Shown: positions 16,278 through 23,691 of the stretch, in pieces
Numbering within the stretch: the first letter of the stretch is position 1
How the letters are laid out: each line of letters opens with the position of its first letter
Source of the DNA: Bin5 sp965221345
GTDB lineage: Bacteria; Chloroflexota; Anaerolineae; Caldilineales; Caldilineaceae
Assembly: GCA_965221345.1 (NCBI GenBank)
Contig: CBDCSD010000001.1
Span: 1,364,001-1,428,000 of the forward strand
Direction: 5' to 3'
DNA: 64,000 nt
Made by a program: the position numbers and the translations under genes
The notes under the pieces: model-generated
Databases searched by the model: none
Told to the model about the DNA's origin: nothing
The model's input: the letters and a program-made list of their open reading frames with translations, nothing else

Positions 16278-17294
16278 GTGCAGAATCAGCAACAGTTGAA
16301 ACAGCAGCTGCTACACTCTTTGCAGCGCGATGAGGATATCGCAGTTCTTCAACCGCCTGCCATCGGCCAAACTGAGCGGCAGAACGAACTGCTCATGTTC
16401 ATCAAACCGGAGATTTTGGCCGTCAAAGATCAGGCCTGCCTCGGCAATTCTATCGACTTGATCTGGGCAATGCTGTCAGAGTTTGGCGCCATGGTAGCAG
16501 GCATTGTCCTGGTCGGCGGCCAGATGCTCGAAAGCAAGAAAAGCATGGACCAGCACTATGGTGCGATAAATGTCCTGTCTAAGACCGCATCGACCGGCCT
16601 GAACGCGGTTGACCGCCGCAGCCTCTATGACGCCCTCGCCGTCACGCCGACCGACTATCCCCTTTTCGGCGGACATGAGTTCTTGGCTGCCCATCCCTCC
16701 TTTACGCCGGGGAGCCTGGACACTCTTTGGTTTACCAAAAAAGCCGAAAAAATTCGTTCTGGTTTCTACGTCCAGGCATACAAGAAAGACGACGAAAAAT
16801 TCATTCTCGTCAACGGCTTCCACCCCGCCCAATTAGCACATTTCACAGAGCCCTCCCACCGAATCGCTCTCATGCTCCTGCATTCGGAAACGGGCTGGGC
16901 AATTCTGCGCGACCAGATGATCGGAGATACTTTCCCTGAAAGGGCCGTAGCCAACTCAATTCGCGGCGAACTACACGCCAAGCCGGCCCGCTACGGTTTC
17001 GACGAAGTGACCATTGCAAACAACGGCGTCCATCTCTCGGCAGGTCCCTTCGAGGCCATGTTTGAGATCGACAACTTCTTCGGCAGCCTCTTGGGGTCAG
17101 ATATTTCTTCGACGCCGCCCCGGATTGTCAATGCAATGCGGGCCGCCGGGATTTCGCAGAGTCAAGCCTACAAGGCAAAAGAAAACCCTGATGTCGATGA
17201 CGGCGCCGGCGAAACGACCGACCTGTTCGACGCCACCGAACACATGGACACCGAGCCAGCCGTTGCCCTGTACATGTCAAACGTCGCAGGATGA
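16278..17294 (+). CDS. Nucleoside diphosphate kinase-like domain protein
   Basis: 338 aa from a GTG with a strong SD (aagaaggag). Several NDK signatures are spread along the chain: FIKPE near residue 41, ILRDQMIGDTFPERAV then SIRGEL near 215-235, and NNGVHLSAGPFEAMFEI. There H252 aligns with the phosphohistidine of NDK, and the Arg and Asn contacts around it look conserved. Normal bacterial NDKs are about 140 aa, so this protein has an insertion of roughly 100 residues between the KPE strand and the catalytic half plus a 60-residue acidic tail. It could be a divergent NDK or a protein using the fold for something else. Confidence 0.75.
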   Translation: MQNQQQLKQQLLHSLQRDEDIAVLQPPAIGQTERQNELLMFIKPEILAVKDQACLGNSIDLIWAMLSEFGAMVAGIVLVGGQMLESKKSMDQHYGAINVLSKTASTGLNAVDRRSLYDALAVTPTDYPLFGGHEFLAAHPSFTPGSLDTLWFTKKAEKIRSGFYVQAYKKDDEKFILVNGFHPAQLAHFTEPSHRIALMLLHSETGWAILRDQMIGDTFPERAVANSIRGELHAKPARYGFDEVTIANNGVHLSAGPFEAMFEIDNFFGSLLGSDISSTPPRIVNAMRAAGISQSQAYKAKENPDVDDGAGETTDLFDATEHMDTEPAVALYMSNVAG

Positions 17295-17354
17295 TGACGT
17301 CCGCCTTTTGACGCCGGGGCACCGCCTACCGTGCCCGGTTGGTGTCTGCGCCGG

Positions 17355-17735
17355 TCACAGTATTTTCAGTACGACATGGGCGTCATTCCATAGCCCTTCC
17401 AAGTCGTAGTGAAGGCGGGTTTCTTCGGTAAAAAGATGCAAGATGACATCGCCGTAATCGGCCAGAAGCCACCCCCCTCCCTCTTGCCGCAGGTCATGGA
17501 CATTCAGCGGTCGCATCTTCTCTTCAATCTGGAGTTGCTCCCACAATTCATCTCGAATCGCATTGGCCTGTCGTTCGTTGCCCACACTGCCCAGCACAAA
17601 ATATGTAGCTATGCTGGTCTGTTCACTTACATCCAATAGGACGATGTCCGCAGCCTGCTTTTCCTCGATGATTTCGACGATCTTCCGCGCCAGTTGGTTG
17701 GTGTTCAGTTGAGCCTCCCTGTCAGTAAATAGCAT
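17355..17735 (-). CDS. rsfS: Ribosomal silencing factor RsfS
   Basis: 126 aa. RsfS binds ribosomal protein uL14 and blocks subunit joining when nutrients are scarce. Family features seen are the helix AADIVLLDVSEQTSIATYFVL, the motif RQANAIRDEL and the core DYGDVILHLFTEETRLHYDLEGLW, which is almost canonical. Length is normal. The gene converges on the NDK-like gene and stands alone, whereas it is often next to nadD. Confidence 0.95.
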   Translation of the reverse strand: MLFTDREAQLNTNQLARKIVEIIEEKQAADIVLLDVSEQTSIATYFVLGSVGNERQANAIRDELWEQLQIEEKMRPLNVHDLRQEGGGWLLADYGDVILHLFTEETRLHYDLEGLWNDAHVVLKIL

Positions 17736-18026
17736 CGGGTCGGTCTTTCAGTATAACACAGCCCCTGGCAGTTTCCTGGAGCACCACTGTACCGCAACTA
17801 TGACGGAACCTGTGCATTTTCTGCTATAGACTACACCTTTGCGATTGTAGGATCCGCGCCCGCGGAAGTCGCTGCGGACGGCGGCAACAGGATAACCAAA
17901 ATAGTACTTGGAATGTGCCCCTGGCTCAGCCGCACGCACTTCTTATCTGGAAAATTTCTCCCCAGTGGCCGATCAGGGCAATTTCATCAAATTGGGACAA
18001 ACCCACGTGAGGCTGCCTGAATCGGG

Positions 18027-18053
18027 TAGGGGCGCCCCTTGTGGGCGCCCTTC
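18027..18053 (+). repeat. Palindromic GC-rich repeat, copy 1
   Basis: Core ggggcgccccttgtgggcgc followed by ccttct; the arms ggggcgccc and gggcgcccc can form a hairpin. Copy 2 lies 32 nt downstream, and the flank reading gcataacgcctgga is repeated after copy 2 in slightly altered form. Confidence 0.7.
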
Positions 18054-18084
18054 TCAGGGCATAACGCCTGGAGAAGACAATTGG

Positions 18085-18112
18085 TAGGGGCACCCCTTGT
18101 GGGTGCCCTTCT
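18085..18112 (+). repeat. Palindromic GC-rich repeat, copy 2
   Basis: Core ggggcaccccttgtgggtgc. It differs from copy 1 by paired substitutions (gcgcc to gcacc on the left, gggcgc to gggtgc on the right) that keep the hairpin, suggesting selection for structure. It is preceded by gacaattggt, also found before copy 3. Confidence 0.7.
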
Positions 18113-18218
18113 CTAGGCATTGCGCCTGGAACCGTGCAGATCGTAGTGCGCTATCGCAAATTCCATACATCATTGGCGACTGGAGGCCGGTTTCTTGGCC
18201 GAAAAAAAGACAATTGGC

Positions 18219-18245
18219 AGGGGCGCCCACAAGGGGCGCCCTTCG
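18219..18245 (-). repeat. Palindromic GC-rich repeat, copy 3 (inverted)
   Basis: Core gggcgcccacaaggggcgcc is the reverse complement of copy 1. The preceding gacaattggc matches the flank of copy 2, so the palindrome appears to have flipped inside a conserved frame. Confidence 0.65.
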
Positions 18246-18304
18246 TCGGCTATTTTGGCGTCCGAATTAAGATGCGTTTGCCCTGGGTGGCCGATTCCTG
18301 TGCC

Positions 18305-18333
18305 TTGCTAACACACTGGAATCCGCATATAAT
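18305..18333 (+). promoter_or_regulatory. Sigma70-type promoter of the BMP importer operon
   Basis: TTGCTA at 18305-18310, a 17-nt spacer and a perfect TATAAT at 18328-18333. It lies 177 nt upstream of the lipoprotein start, leaving room for a long leader; no known riboswitch fold is recognised there. Confidence 0.55.
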
Positions 18334-18510
18334 GTTGCAGAGTCGCATGGAGACGCGCCGCCGAAAAAACAGTCTGGCCTGCCTATCCCGGAACCCGAGC
18401 ACGTTCTACTTGAAAGATTATCGGGTCGAACAGCCTTGCCAAATCTCACCGAATCCGTCGACCCAAGCAGTTTGGTGAGCAAATTCTCACATCAGCAAAG
18501 GAGAATCCGG

Positions 18511-19590
18511 ATGAAAATATCCCGCTTGACGACCCTTTTTGTTATCCTCACCGCGCTTGCTCTGCTCCTCGCAGCCTGCCCCGCGCCTGTGGCGGCGCCC
18601 GCAGTTGACACGGATTCAGGCGCCGCCGATACCGCTGGCAGCGCTGCCGGACAGTTCAAGGTTGGCTTGGTCACCGACGTCGGCCGCGTCAACGACCGCA
18701 GCTTCAACCAGTCCGCCTGGGAAGGTGTTGTCGCCGCTGCCGAAGGGCTGGGCTTGGCCGAAGATGACATCAAGTACATCGAGACGCAGGATGCCAAAGA
18801 CTACGCCGACAACATCCAACAGTTTATTGACGCCGGCTACAATGTCATCCTCAGTGTCGGTTTCGCACTGGGGGACGCTACCACCGTCGCCGCCAAGGAG
18901 AACCCCGACGTATACTTCATTGGCGTTGACCAGTTCCAGGGCGAGACAATCCCCAACCTGGCCGGCCTGATCTTCAACGAGGATCACTCCGGTTATCTGG
19001 CTGGTGTCCTGGCAGGCAGCCTGTCACAGTCCGGTACCATCGCCGCAGTACTGGGTACGGACCTCGTGCCCCCTGTCGTAGCCTTCAACGAAGGTTACGT
19101 CGCCGGCGCCAAGTCCGTGAACGCAGACATAAACGTGATCTCCACCTACCATCCCGGCGAAATATCCCAAGCGTTTGTCGACCCCGAATGGGGTGCCGCG
19201 ACCGCTAAGCAGGCTTTGGACCAGGGCGCAGATGTTATCTTTGGCGCTGGTGGTATCACCGGAAACGGCGCCCTACAGGAAATCGCTACTGCTGAAGGCG
19301 CAGGCGAATCCGTCTTTTGCATCGGCGTCGACACCGACCAGTGGAACACTGTGCCCGCAGCCCACCCGTGCCTCGTGTCCAGTGCCATGAAGCTGATCAC
19401 CCCCGGAGTAGTCGAGCTGGTAAACATGGCCAACGATGGCACATTCCCAGGCGGGAACTATTTCGGCAAAGCCGACTTGGCCCCGTTCCACGATTTTGAC
19501 GACATGATCCCCCAGGAGTTGAAGGATCTGCTTGAAGCGACCAAAGCCGGCCTGATCGATGGTTCGATCGACACCGGATATGGCAACTGA
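18511..19590 (+). CDS. BMP family ABC transporter substrate-binding lipoprotein
   Basis: 359 aa from the ATG at 18511, with SD aaaggag. The signal peptide ends in a lipobox LLAAC with C23 as lipidation site. The mature part has the BMP/PnrA/Med fold: GLVTDVGRVNDRSFNQSAWEG at the start of lobe 1, then SVGFALGD, GVDQFQGE and GAGGITGNGALQ. BMP proteins bind nucleosides or, in some members, autoinducer-2-like ligands. The Asp of VND and the aromatic Phe of SFN fit nucleoside binding as in PnrA. Two permeases and a double ATPase follow, completing a nucleoside-type importer. The substrate is inferred. Confidence 0.93.
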   Translation: MKISRLTTLFVILTALALLLAACPAPVAAPAVDTDSGAADTAGSAAGQFKVGLVTDVGRVNDRSFNQSAWEGVVAAAEGLGLAEDDIKYIETQDAKDYADNIQQFIDAGYNVILSVGFALGDATTVAAKENPDVYFIGVDQFQGETIPNLAGLIFNEDHSGYLAGVLAGSLSQSGTIAAVLGTDLVPPVVAFNEGYVAGAKSVNADINVISTYHPGEISQAFVDPEWGAATAKQALDQGADVIFGAGGITGNGALQEIATAEGAGESVFCIGVDTDQWNTVPAAHPCLVSSAMKLITPGVVELVNMANDGTFPGGNYFGKADLAPFHDFDDMIPQELKDLLEATKAGLIDGSIDTGYGN

Positions 19591-19618
19591 TACAACTGGC
19601 AAGTGAGTCAGTGAATTG

Positions 19619-19659
19619 GGATTTCGCCGGCTGCGTTCGGGATGCGGTCGGCGAAATCC
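19619..19659 (+). promoter_or_regulatory. Intercistronic hairpin 1
   Basis: Arms ggatttcgccg (19619-19629) and cggcgaaatcc (19649-19659) are perfect 11-bp complements with a 19-nt loop. It lies 29 nt after the lipoprotein stop and has no T-run. Such stems downstream of binding-protein genes usually protect the upstream mRNA and lower permease expression. Confidence 0.6.
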
Positions 19660-19665
19660 TCACCA

Positions 19666-19699
19666 AAGCGGGAGGCAACAGCAGCGGGGCCTCCCGCTT
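19666..19699 (+). terminator. Intercistronic hairpin 2 (attenuator-like)
   Basis: Arms aagcgggaggc (19666-19676) and gcctcccgctt (19689-19699) pair perfectly over 11 bp with a 12-nt loop. Only a weak T-rich tail (ttcatct) follows, so partial termination or RNA stabilisation is more likely than a strong stop. Confidence 0.55.
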
Positions 19700-19828
19700 C
19701 ATCTGTAGAGGTTCCAGACGCTGGCCCTCGACGCGTCCCCGCGATGCTCCTTACCGCCGCCTCCGGCAGATCGCTGAACCCTTTAAATCTGCCAAGCCGG
19801 AAAATACGCCTTCAGACGGAGGCCCGCA

Positions 19829-20965
19829 GTGGCGACCGCCCTATCGATAGCCGGTTCAAATCGGATTTTGCGCGCCCTTCTCATCCCGGCGCTTGCCCTG
19901 CTGGCTGCGCTACTTGCCGGCGCAGTCGTCATGCTGCTGTCGGGCGATGATCCCCTGGCTGCCTATAGTGGACTGTTCCAGGGAGCATTCGGCGATGGCA
20001 AGGGTTGGGCCAGGACGATTCGCAAAACCGTTCCCTTGATCCTGACGGGACTCTCTGTTGCCCTTGCCTTTAAGGTCAGCTTGTTCAACATCGGCGCGTC
20101 TGGTCAATTCGTCTTTGGCTCGATTTCCGCCGTCGCTGTGGGCATAAACTTCGAAGGTTTGCCGATCTTCATCCATCTGCCTTTGGCCCTCATCGCCGGC
20201 ATCGCCGGTGGCATGTTCTGGGGCGCCATTCCTGGCTTTCTCAAGGTCTATACCGGCGCCCATGAAGTTATTGTCACCATTATGCTCAACTATGTCGCCT
20301 CGCTCTTCGCCGGCTGGACCGTCTACGCCGGCGGCACCCAGGGCCAGACCCCTGGCCCCCTCTGGGATCGCACCGCCGGCGCCATTTCCGAAACGCCGGA
20401 CGTGCTGGCCTCCGCACAGATTCCCTGGCTGGTCGGTCCCCCTCACCGCGTCCATTACGGTATGTTCCTCGCCCTGGCCGCCGCTGTCCTCATCTGGTGG
20501 CTGATTTTCAAGACACCCCTCGGCTTTGAAATGCGTACCGTCGGCCACAACATGCGGGCGGCGAAATACGCCGGTATTCGCGTCAATTTCACCATCATCC
20601 TGACGATGGCGCTCGCCGGTGGACTGGCGGGCCTGGCCGGGGCCATCGAAACTCTGGGACTGAACCACAAATTCGCCCCCGAATTCGGCGGGGCGGTCGG
20701 TTTTGACGGCATTACCGTGGCGCTGCTGGGGCAGACCCACCCCTTTGGCGTTCTCCTGGCCGCGTTTATGTTCGGCGCGCTCGATGGCGGCGCCTCCAAA
20801 ATGCAGTTCGAATCCGGGGTCCCCGCCGACATCATTCAGATCATTCAGGCGCTCGTGCTTGCCTTCGTGGCCGCGCCTCTAATCATCCGCATGATTTTCC
20901 GTCTACGCCAGCAGACGCAAGAAGAAGCGGCCTCTGCCGTCAGCACAAGCTGGGGCGGCTCGTGA
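19829..20965 (+). CDS. ABC transporter permease (BPD_transp_2, nucleoside/simple sugar type)
   Basis: 378 aa from a GTG with SD cggagg. About eight to ten hydrophobic helices, with the family motifs FNIGASGQFVFG near residue 90 and GHNMRAAKYAGI near 240. This is the first membrane subunit of the BMP importer, equivalent to YufP/NupB in Bacillus. The stop overlaps the next permease start by 4 nt (GTGA), so the two are made in a coupled way. Expression relative to the lipoprotein is probably lowered by the two hairpins upstream. Confidence 0.92.
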   Translation: MATALSIAGSNRILRALLIPALALLAALLAGAVVMLLSGDDPLAAYSGLFQGAFGDGKGWARTIRKTVPLILTGLSVALAFKVSLFNIGASGQFVFGSISAVAVGINFEGLPIFIHLPLALIAGIAGGMFWGAIPGFLKVYTGAHEVIVTIMLNYVASLFAGWTVYAGGTQGQTPGPLWDRTAGAISETPDVLASAQIPWLVGPPHRVHYGMFLALAAAVLIWWLIFKTPLGFEMRTVGHNMRAAKYAGIRVNFTIILTMALAGGLAGLAGAIETLGLNHKFAPEFGGAVGFDGITVALLGQTHPFGVLLAAFMFGALDGGASKMQFESGVPADIIQIIQALVLAFVAAPLIIRMIFRLRQQTQEEAASAVSTSWGGS

Positions 20966-22029
20966 AAAATACCTCACCTGTTTCGGCATTCCAGCGCATA
21001 CGCAGACGCTACGGCAGCGCCCTGATAGTCGCGCTGGCGCTGGTCGTCATGTCGATTCTAGTGAATTTAACGCCCCTGAAAGAGCAGACCTGGCTCCGTG
21101 TGCTTTTCGGAATCAGCGCGCTCAACTTCACGTTGCGGGCGACAGTGCCTCTGGTGCTCGGCGCGCTAAGCGGAATCCTTTGTGAAAGGTCCGGCATCAT
21201 CAACATCGGCATCGAAGGCATGATGCTTGCCGGCGCCTTCGGCGGTTTCGTCGCCAAAACCAGTACCAACCACTGGCCCCTGCTCGCCAGCCTCATTTTC
21301 AGTGTCGCCGTGGCCATGGCTATCGGTGGCCTTATGGGAGCGATCCACGCGCTTTTTTCGATCCGATTTCGCATGGATCAAATAATCTCTGGCACTGTGA
21401 TTATAATTTTCGCGTTGGGAGCAACCTCCTATCTGTACAATCGCGACGCCATCGCCGAAGGCAAGTTCGCCTCGATTCCTTTGCCCGGATTAGCCCAAAT
21501 TCCAGTTATCGGACCGGTCCTCTTTGACAATCCTCCAATCACTTACCTTGCGCTGATCATGGTAGTTGTCGTGCATGTCGGCCTGTTTTACACGCGCTGG
21601 GGGCTGCGGACGCGCGCCGTAGGAGAACACCCCCGCGCGGCCGACACTGTAGGCATTAATGTCAATCTCTATCGCTACGTCAATACGTCGCTGGGAGGCA
21701 TGTTGGCCGGTCTGGCCGGAGCATTCCTCGTTCTGGAGGCAGTCGGCCAGTTTCAGGAGGGCATGACCGCAGGGCGCGGATTCATTTCCCTGGCAGCGAT
21801 GATCTTCGGAAACTGGACCCCCTTCGGCGCCCTCGGCGCGGCTACCCTCTTTGGTTATACCCAGGCCTTGCAGAACGAGCTGCTGCTTGCCGGCGTTACG
21901 CAAGTACCCCGTCAGTTCATTTCGATGCTACCCTACGTTGTTACCATTGTCGCTGTCTCCGGCCTCGTGGGCCGTGTGCGGCCTCCTGCTGCAGAGGGCA
22001 AAGTCTATGAGACGGAGGGCAGCGCATGA
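20962..22029 (+). CDS. ABC transporter permease, second subunit
   Basis: 355 aa starting at a GTG inside the previous stop. Typical BPD_transp_2 helices. Motifs include CERSGIINIGIEGMMLAGAF near residue 72 and GLRTRAVGEHPRAADTVGI near 215, the coupling region that contacts the ATPase. Equivalent to YufQ/NupC-type subunits. It overlaps the ATPase gene by 4 nt (ATGA), so the three transport genes are tightly coupled. Confidence 0.92.
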   Translation: MKNTSPVSAFQRIRRRYGSALIVALALVVMSILVNLTPLKEQTWLRVLFGISALNFTLRATVPLVLGALSGILCERSGIINIGIEGMMLAGAFGGFVAKTSTNHWPLLASLIFSVAVAMAIGGLMGAIHALFSIRFRMDQIISGTVIIIFALGATSYLYNRDAIAEGKFASIPLPGLAQIPVIGPVLFDNPPITYLALIMVVVVHVGLFYTRWGLRTRAVGEHPRAADTVGINVNLYRYVNTSLGGMLAGLAGAFLVLEAVGQFQEGMTAGRGFISLAAMIFGNWTPFGALGAATLFGYTQALQNELLLAGVTQVPRQFISMLPYVVTIVAVSGLVGRVRPPAAEGKVYETEGSA

Positions 22030-23585
22030 ACCAGTCCCAATCCGCCCCGGACCGCCAGCAGCAAGCCGGACCCCCGAAACTTGAAGTGCAAGGGATTACG
22101 AAGCTCTTCCCCGGTGTCGTCGCCAATAAAGAGATAGACCTTGCCCTGTACAAGGGCGAGATCCTCGCTCTCCTGGGGGAAAACGGCGCCGGCAAATCGA
22201 CCCTCATGAATATCATCTACGGGCTGTATCAGCCCACCGAGGGCCAGATACTTGTCGATGGCCGCGCCGCGGAAATGCATTCTCCTCGCGATGCCATCGA
22301 TCTGGGTATCGGCATGGTCCATCAGCATTTCCAGCTTGTGCCGGTTATGAGCGTTGTCGACAATATCATGCTGGGCAGCGAAAGCGTAGAACGCGGCCTC
22401 CTGAATCGTGAGCGCGTCGCCGCCCAAATCCAGGAATTGGCCGAACGCTACAACATGTCCGTCGACCCGAACGCGATCATCGAAGACCTGCCTGTCGGAG
22501 TACAGCAGCGGGTCGAAATACTCAAAGCGCTCTACAGAAACGCTGATATTCTGATTCTGGATGAGCCTACGTCGGTCCTGACCCCACAGGAGATTGAAGG
22601 CCTGTTCGCAGTCATGGAGCTGCTGCGCAGTCAGGGCAAATCGATCATATTCATCACCCACAAACTCAAGGAAGTCCTCCGCATCGCTGACCGCATCGCT
22701 GTCCTGCGCCGCGGAGAAATGGTGGGCGAGGCCGATCCAGCGACAGTGTCGCAAGAAAATCTCGCCGCGCTCATGGTGGGGCGTAAAGTGACGCTCGAGG
22801 TGGAAAAGGGGCCCGCCAGCGCCGGCGATGTACTGCTGCAAGTGCGCGATATCGAAGTGCTCACAGACTTGGGTGAACCAGCCCTGCGCGGGGTCTCGCT
22901 GGACGTGCGCGCCGGCGAAATCGTCGGCGTTGCCGGTGTGCAGGGCAACGGCCAGACCGAGCTTGTAGAAGTGATCACCGGTCTGCGCCCGGCTACCGGT
23001 GGCTCCGTCCTTATAAACGGCCGCAATATGACGAATGCCCCGCCCCGCCGCATCACCGAGGAGGGGGCTATCTGCCACGTACCCGAAGACCGCCAAATGT
23101 ATGGCATGGTGGGCGCCTACTCGATAGCGGACAACCTTGTTCTTAATTCATACCATAAACCACCCTTTTCCTCCGGATTGACGATGAACGAACAGGCGAT
23201 TGCACAGCATGCCGAAGAATTGGTGGCGCGCTTCGACGTGCGCACCCCTTCCGTCACAACATCCGGCGCCAGCCTTTCCGGCGGTAACCAGCAGAAAATG
23301 GTCGTCGCCCGCGAATTTGGCCGCCCTATTCGCCTACTGGTTGCGGCGCAGCCGACCCGTGGAATCGATGTCGGCTCAATCGAGTTTATCCACAGCCAGA
23401 TCGTCGCCAAACGGGACGAGGGCGTCGCCGTGCTGCTGGTCAGCTATGAATTGGATGAGATCATGGCCCTTTCGGATCGCATTGCTGTCATGTTTCACGG
23501 TCAGATCAGCGCCGTTCTCGCGCGTCGCGACGCCACCCGCGAAAAGATCGGGCTTCTGATGGCCGGCGTCCGCGTGGAAGATTAG
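22026..23585 (+). CDS. ABC transporter ATP-binding protein, duplicated NBD
   Basis: 519 aa with two nucleotide-binding domains, as in the ribose/nucleoside family. NBD1 has Walker A GENGAGKST near residue 52, an LPVGVQQRVEILKAL signature region and Walker B LILDEPTSVL. NBD2 has the degenerate Walker A GVQGNGQTE, a full signature LSGGNQQKM and a Walker B region LLVAAQPTRGID. There A-A-Q replaces the usual D-E-P, so only the composite site with NBD1 catalysis is expected to be fully active, which is normal for the family. It energises import through the two permeases upstream. It is the last gene of the operon. Confidence 0.94.
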   Translation: MNQSQSAPDRQQQAGPPKLEVQGITKLFPGVVANKEIDLALYKGEILALLGENGAGKSTLMNIIYGLYQPTEGQILVDGRAAEMHSPRDAIDLGIGMVHQHFQLVPVMSVVDNIMLGSESVERGLLNRERVAAQIQELAERYNMSVDPNAIIEDLPVGVQQRVEILKALYRNADILILDEPTSVLTPQEIEGLFAVMELLRSQGKSIIFITHKLKEVLRIADRIAVLRRGEMVGEADPATVSQENLAALMVGRKVTLEVEKGPASAGDVLLQVRDIEVLTDLGEPALRGVSLDVRAGEIVGVAGVQGNGQTELVEVITGLRPATGGSVLINGRNMTNAPPRRITEEGAICHVPEDRQMYGMVGAYSIADNLVLNSYHKPPFSSGLTMNEQAIAQHAEELVARFDVRTPSVTTSGASLSGGNQQKMVVAREFGRPIRLLVAAQPTRGIDVGSIEFIHSQIVAKRDEGVAVLLVSYELDEIMALSDRIAVMFHGQISAVLARRDATREKIGLLMAGVRVED

Positions 23586-23691
23586 ACGACTGCTGGATGA
23601 CAAGCACGGCCTGCCGAAAGAGTGAGCAAGCCACACAGCAGAAGAAAGCGCCTGTTTTCCCGAAAGACAACCTATAGAAAAGAATGACGCG

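Larger units (their letters stand above)
17736..18510. other. Intergenic stretch with repeats and promoter
   Basis: No protein-coding gene is supported in 775 nt. It holds three copies of a GC-rich palindromic repeat (18027-18245), described separately, and a sigma70-like promoter at 18305-18333 for the ABC importer operon. The part at 17760-18000 shows nothing recognisable. Confidence 0.6.

Noticed and set aside
17310..17335. Possible terminator hairpin between the NDK-like and rsfS genes
   Set aside because: The stem around gccggggcac and gtgcccgg is imperfect and lacks a T-run on either strand.
19910..20740. 276-codon minus-strand frame opposite the first permease
   Set aside because: It is a GC-driven shadow of a strongly recognisable permease gene.
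22005..23096. 363-codon minus-strand frame opposite the ABC ATPase
   Set aside because: Shadow of the double-NBD ATPase; translation has no domain logic.
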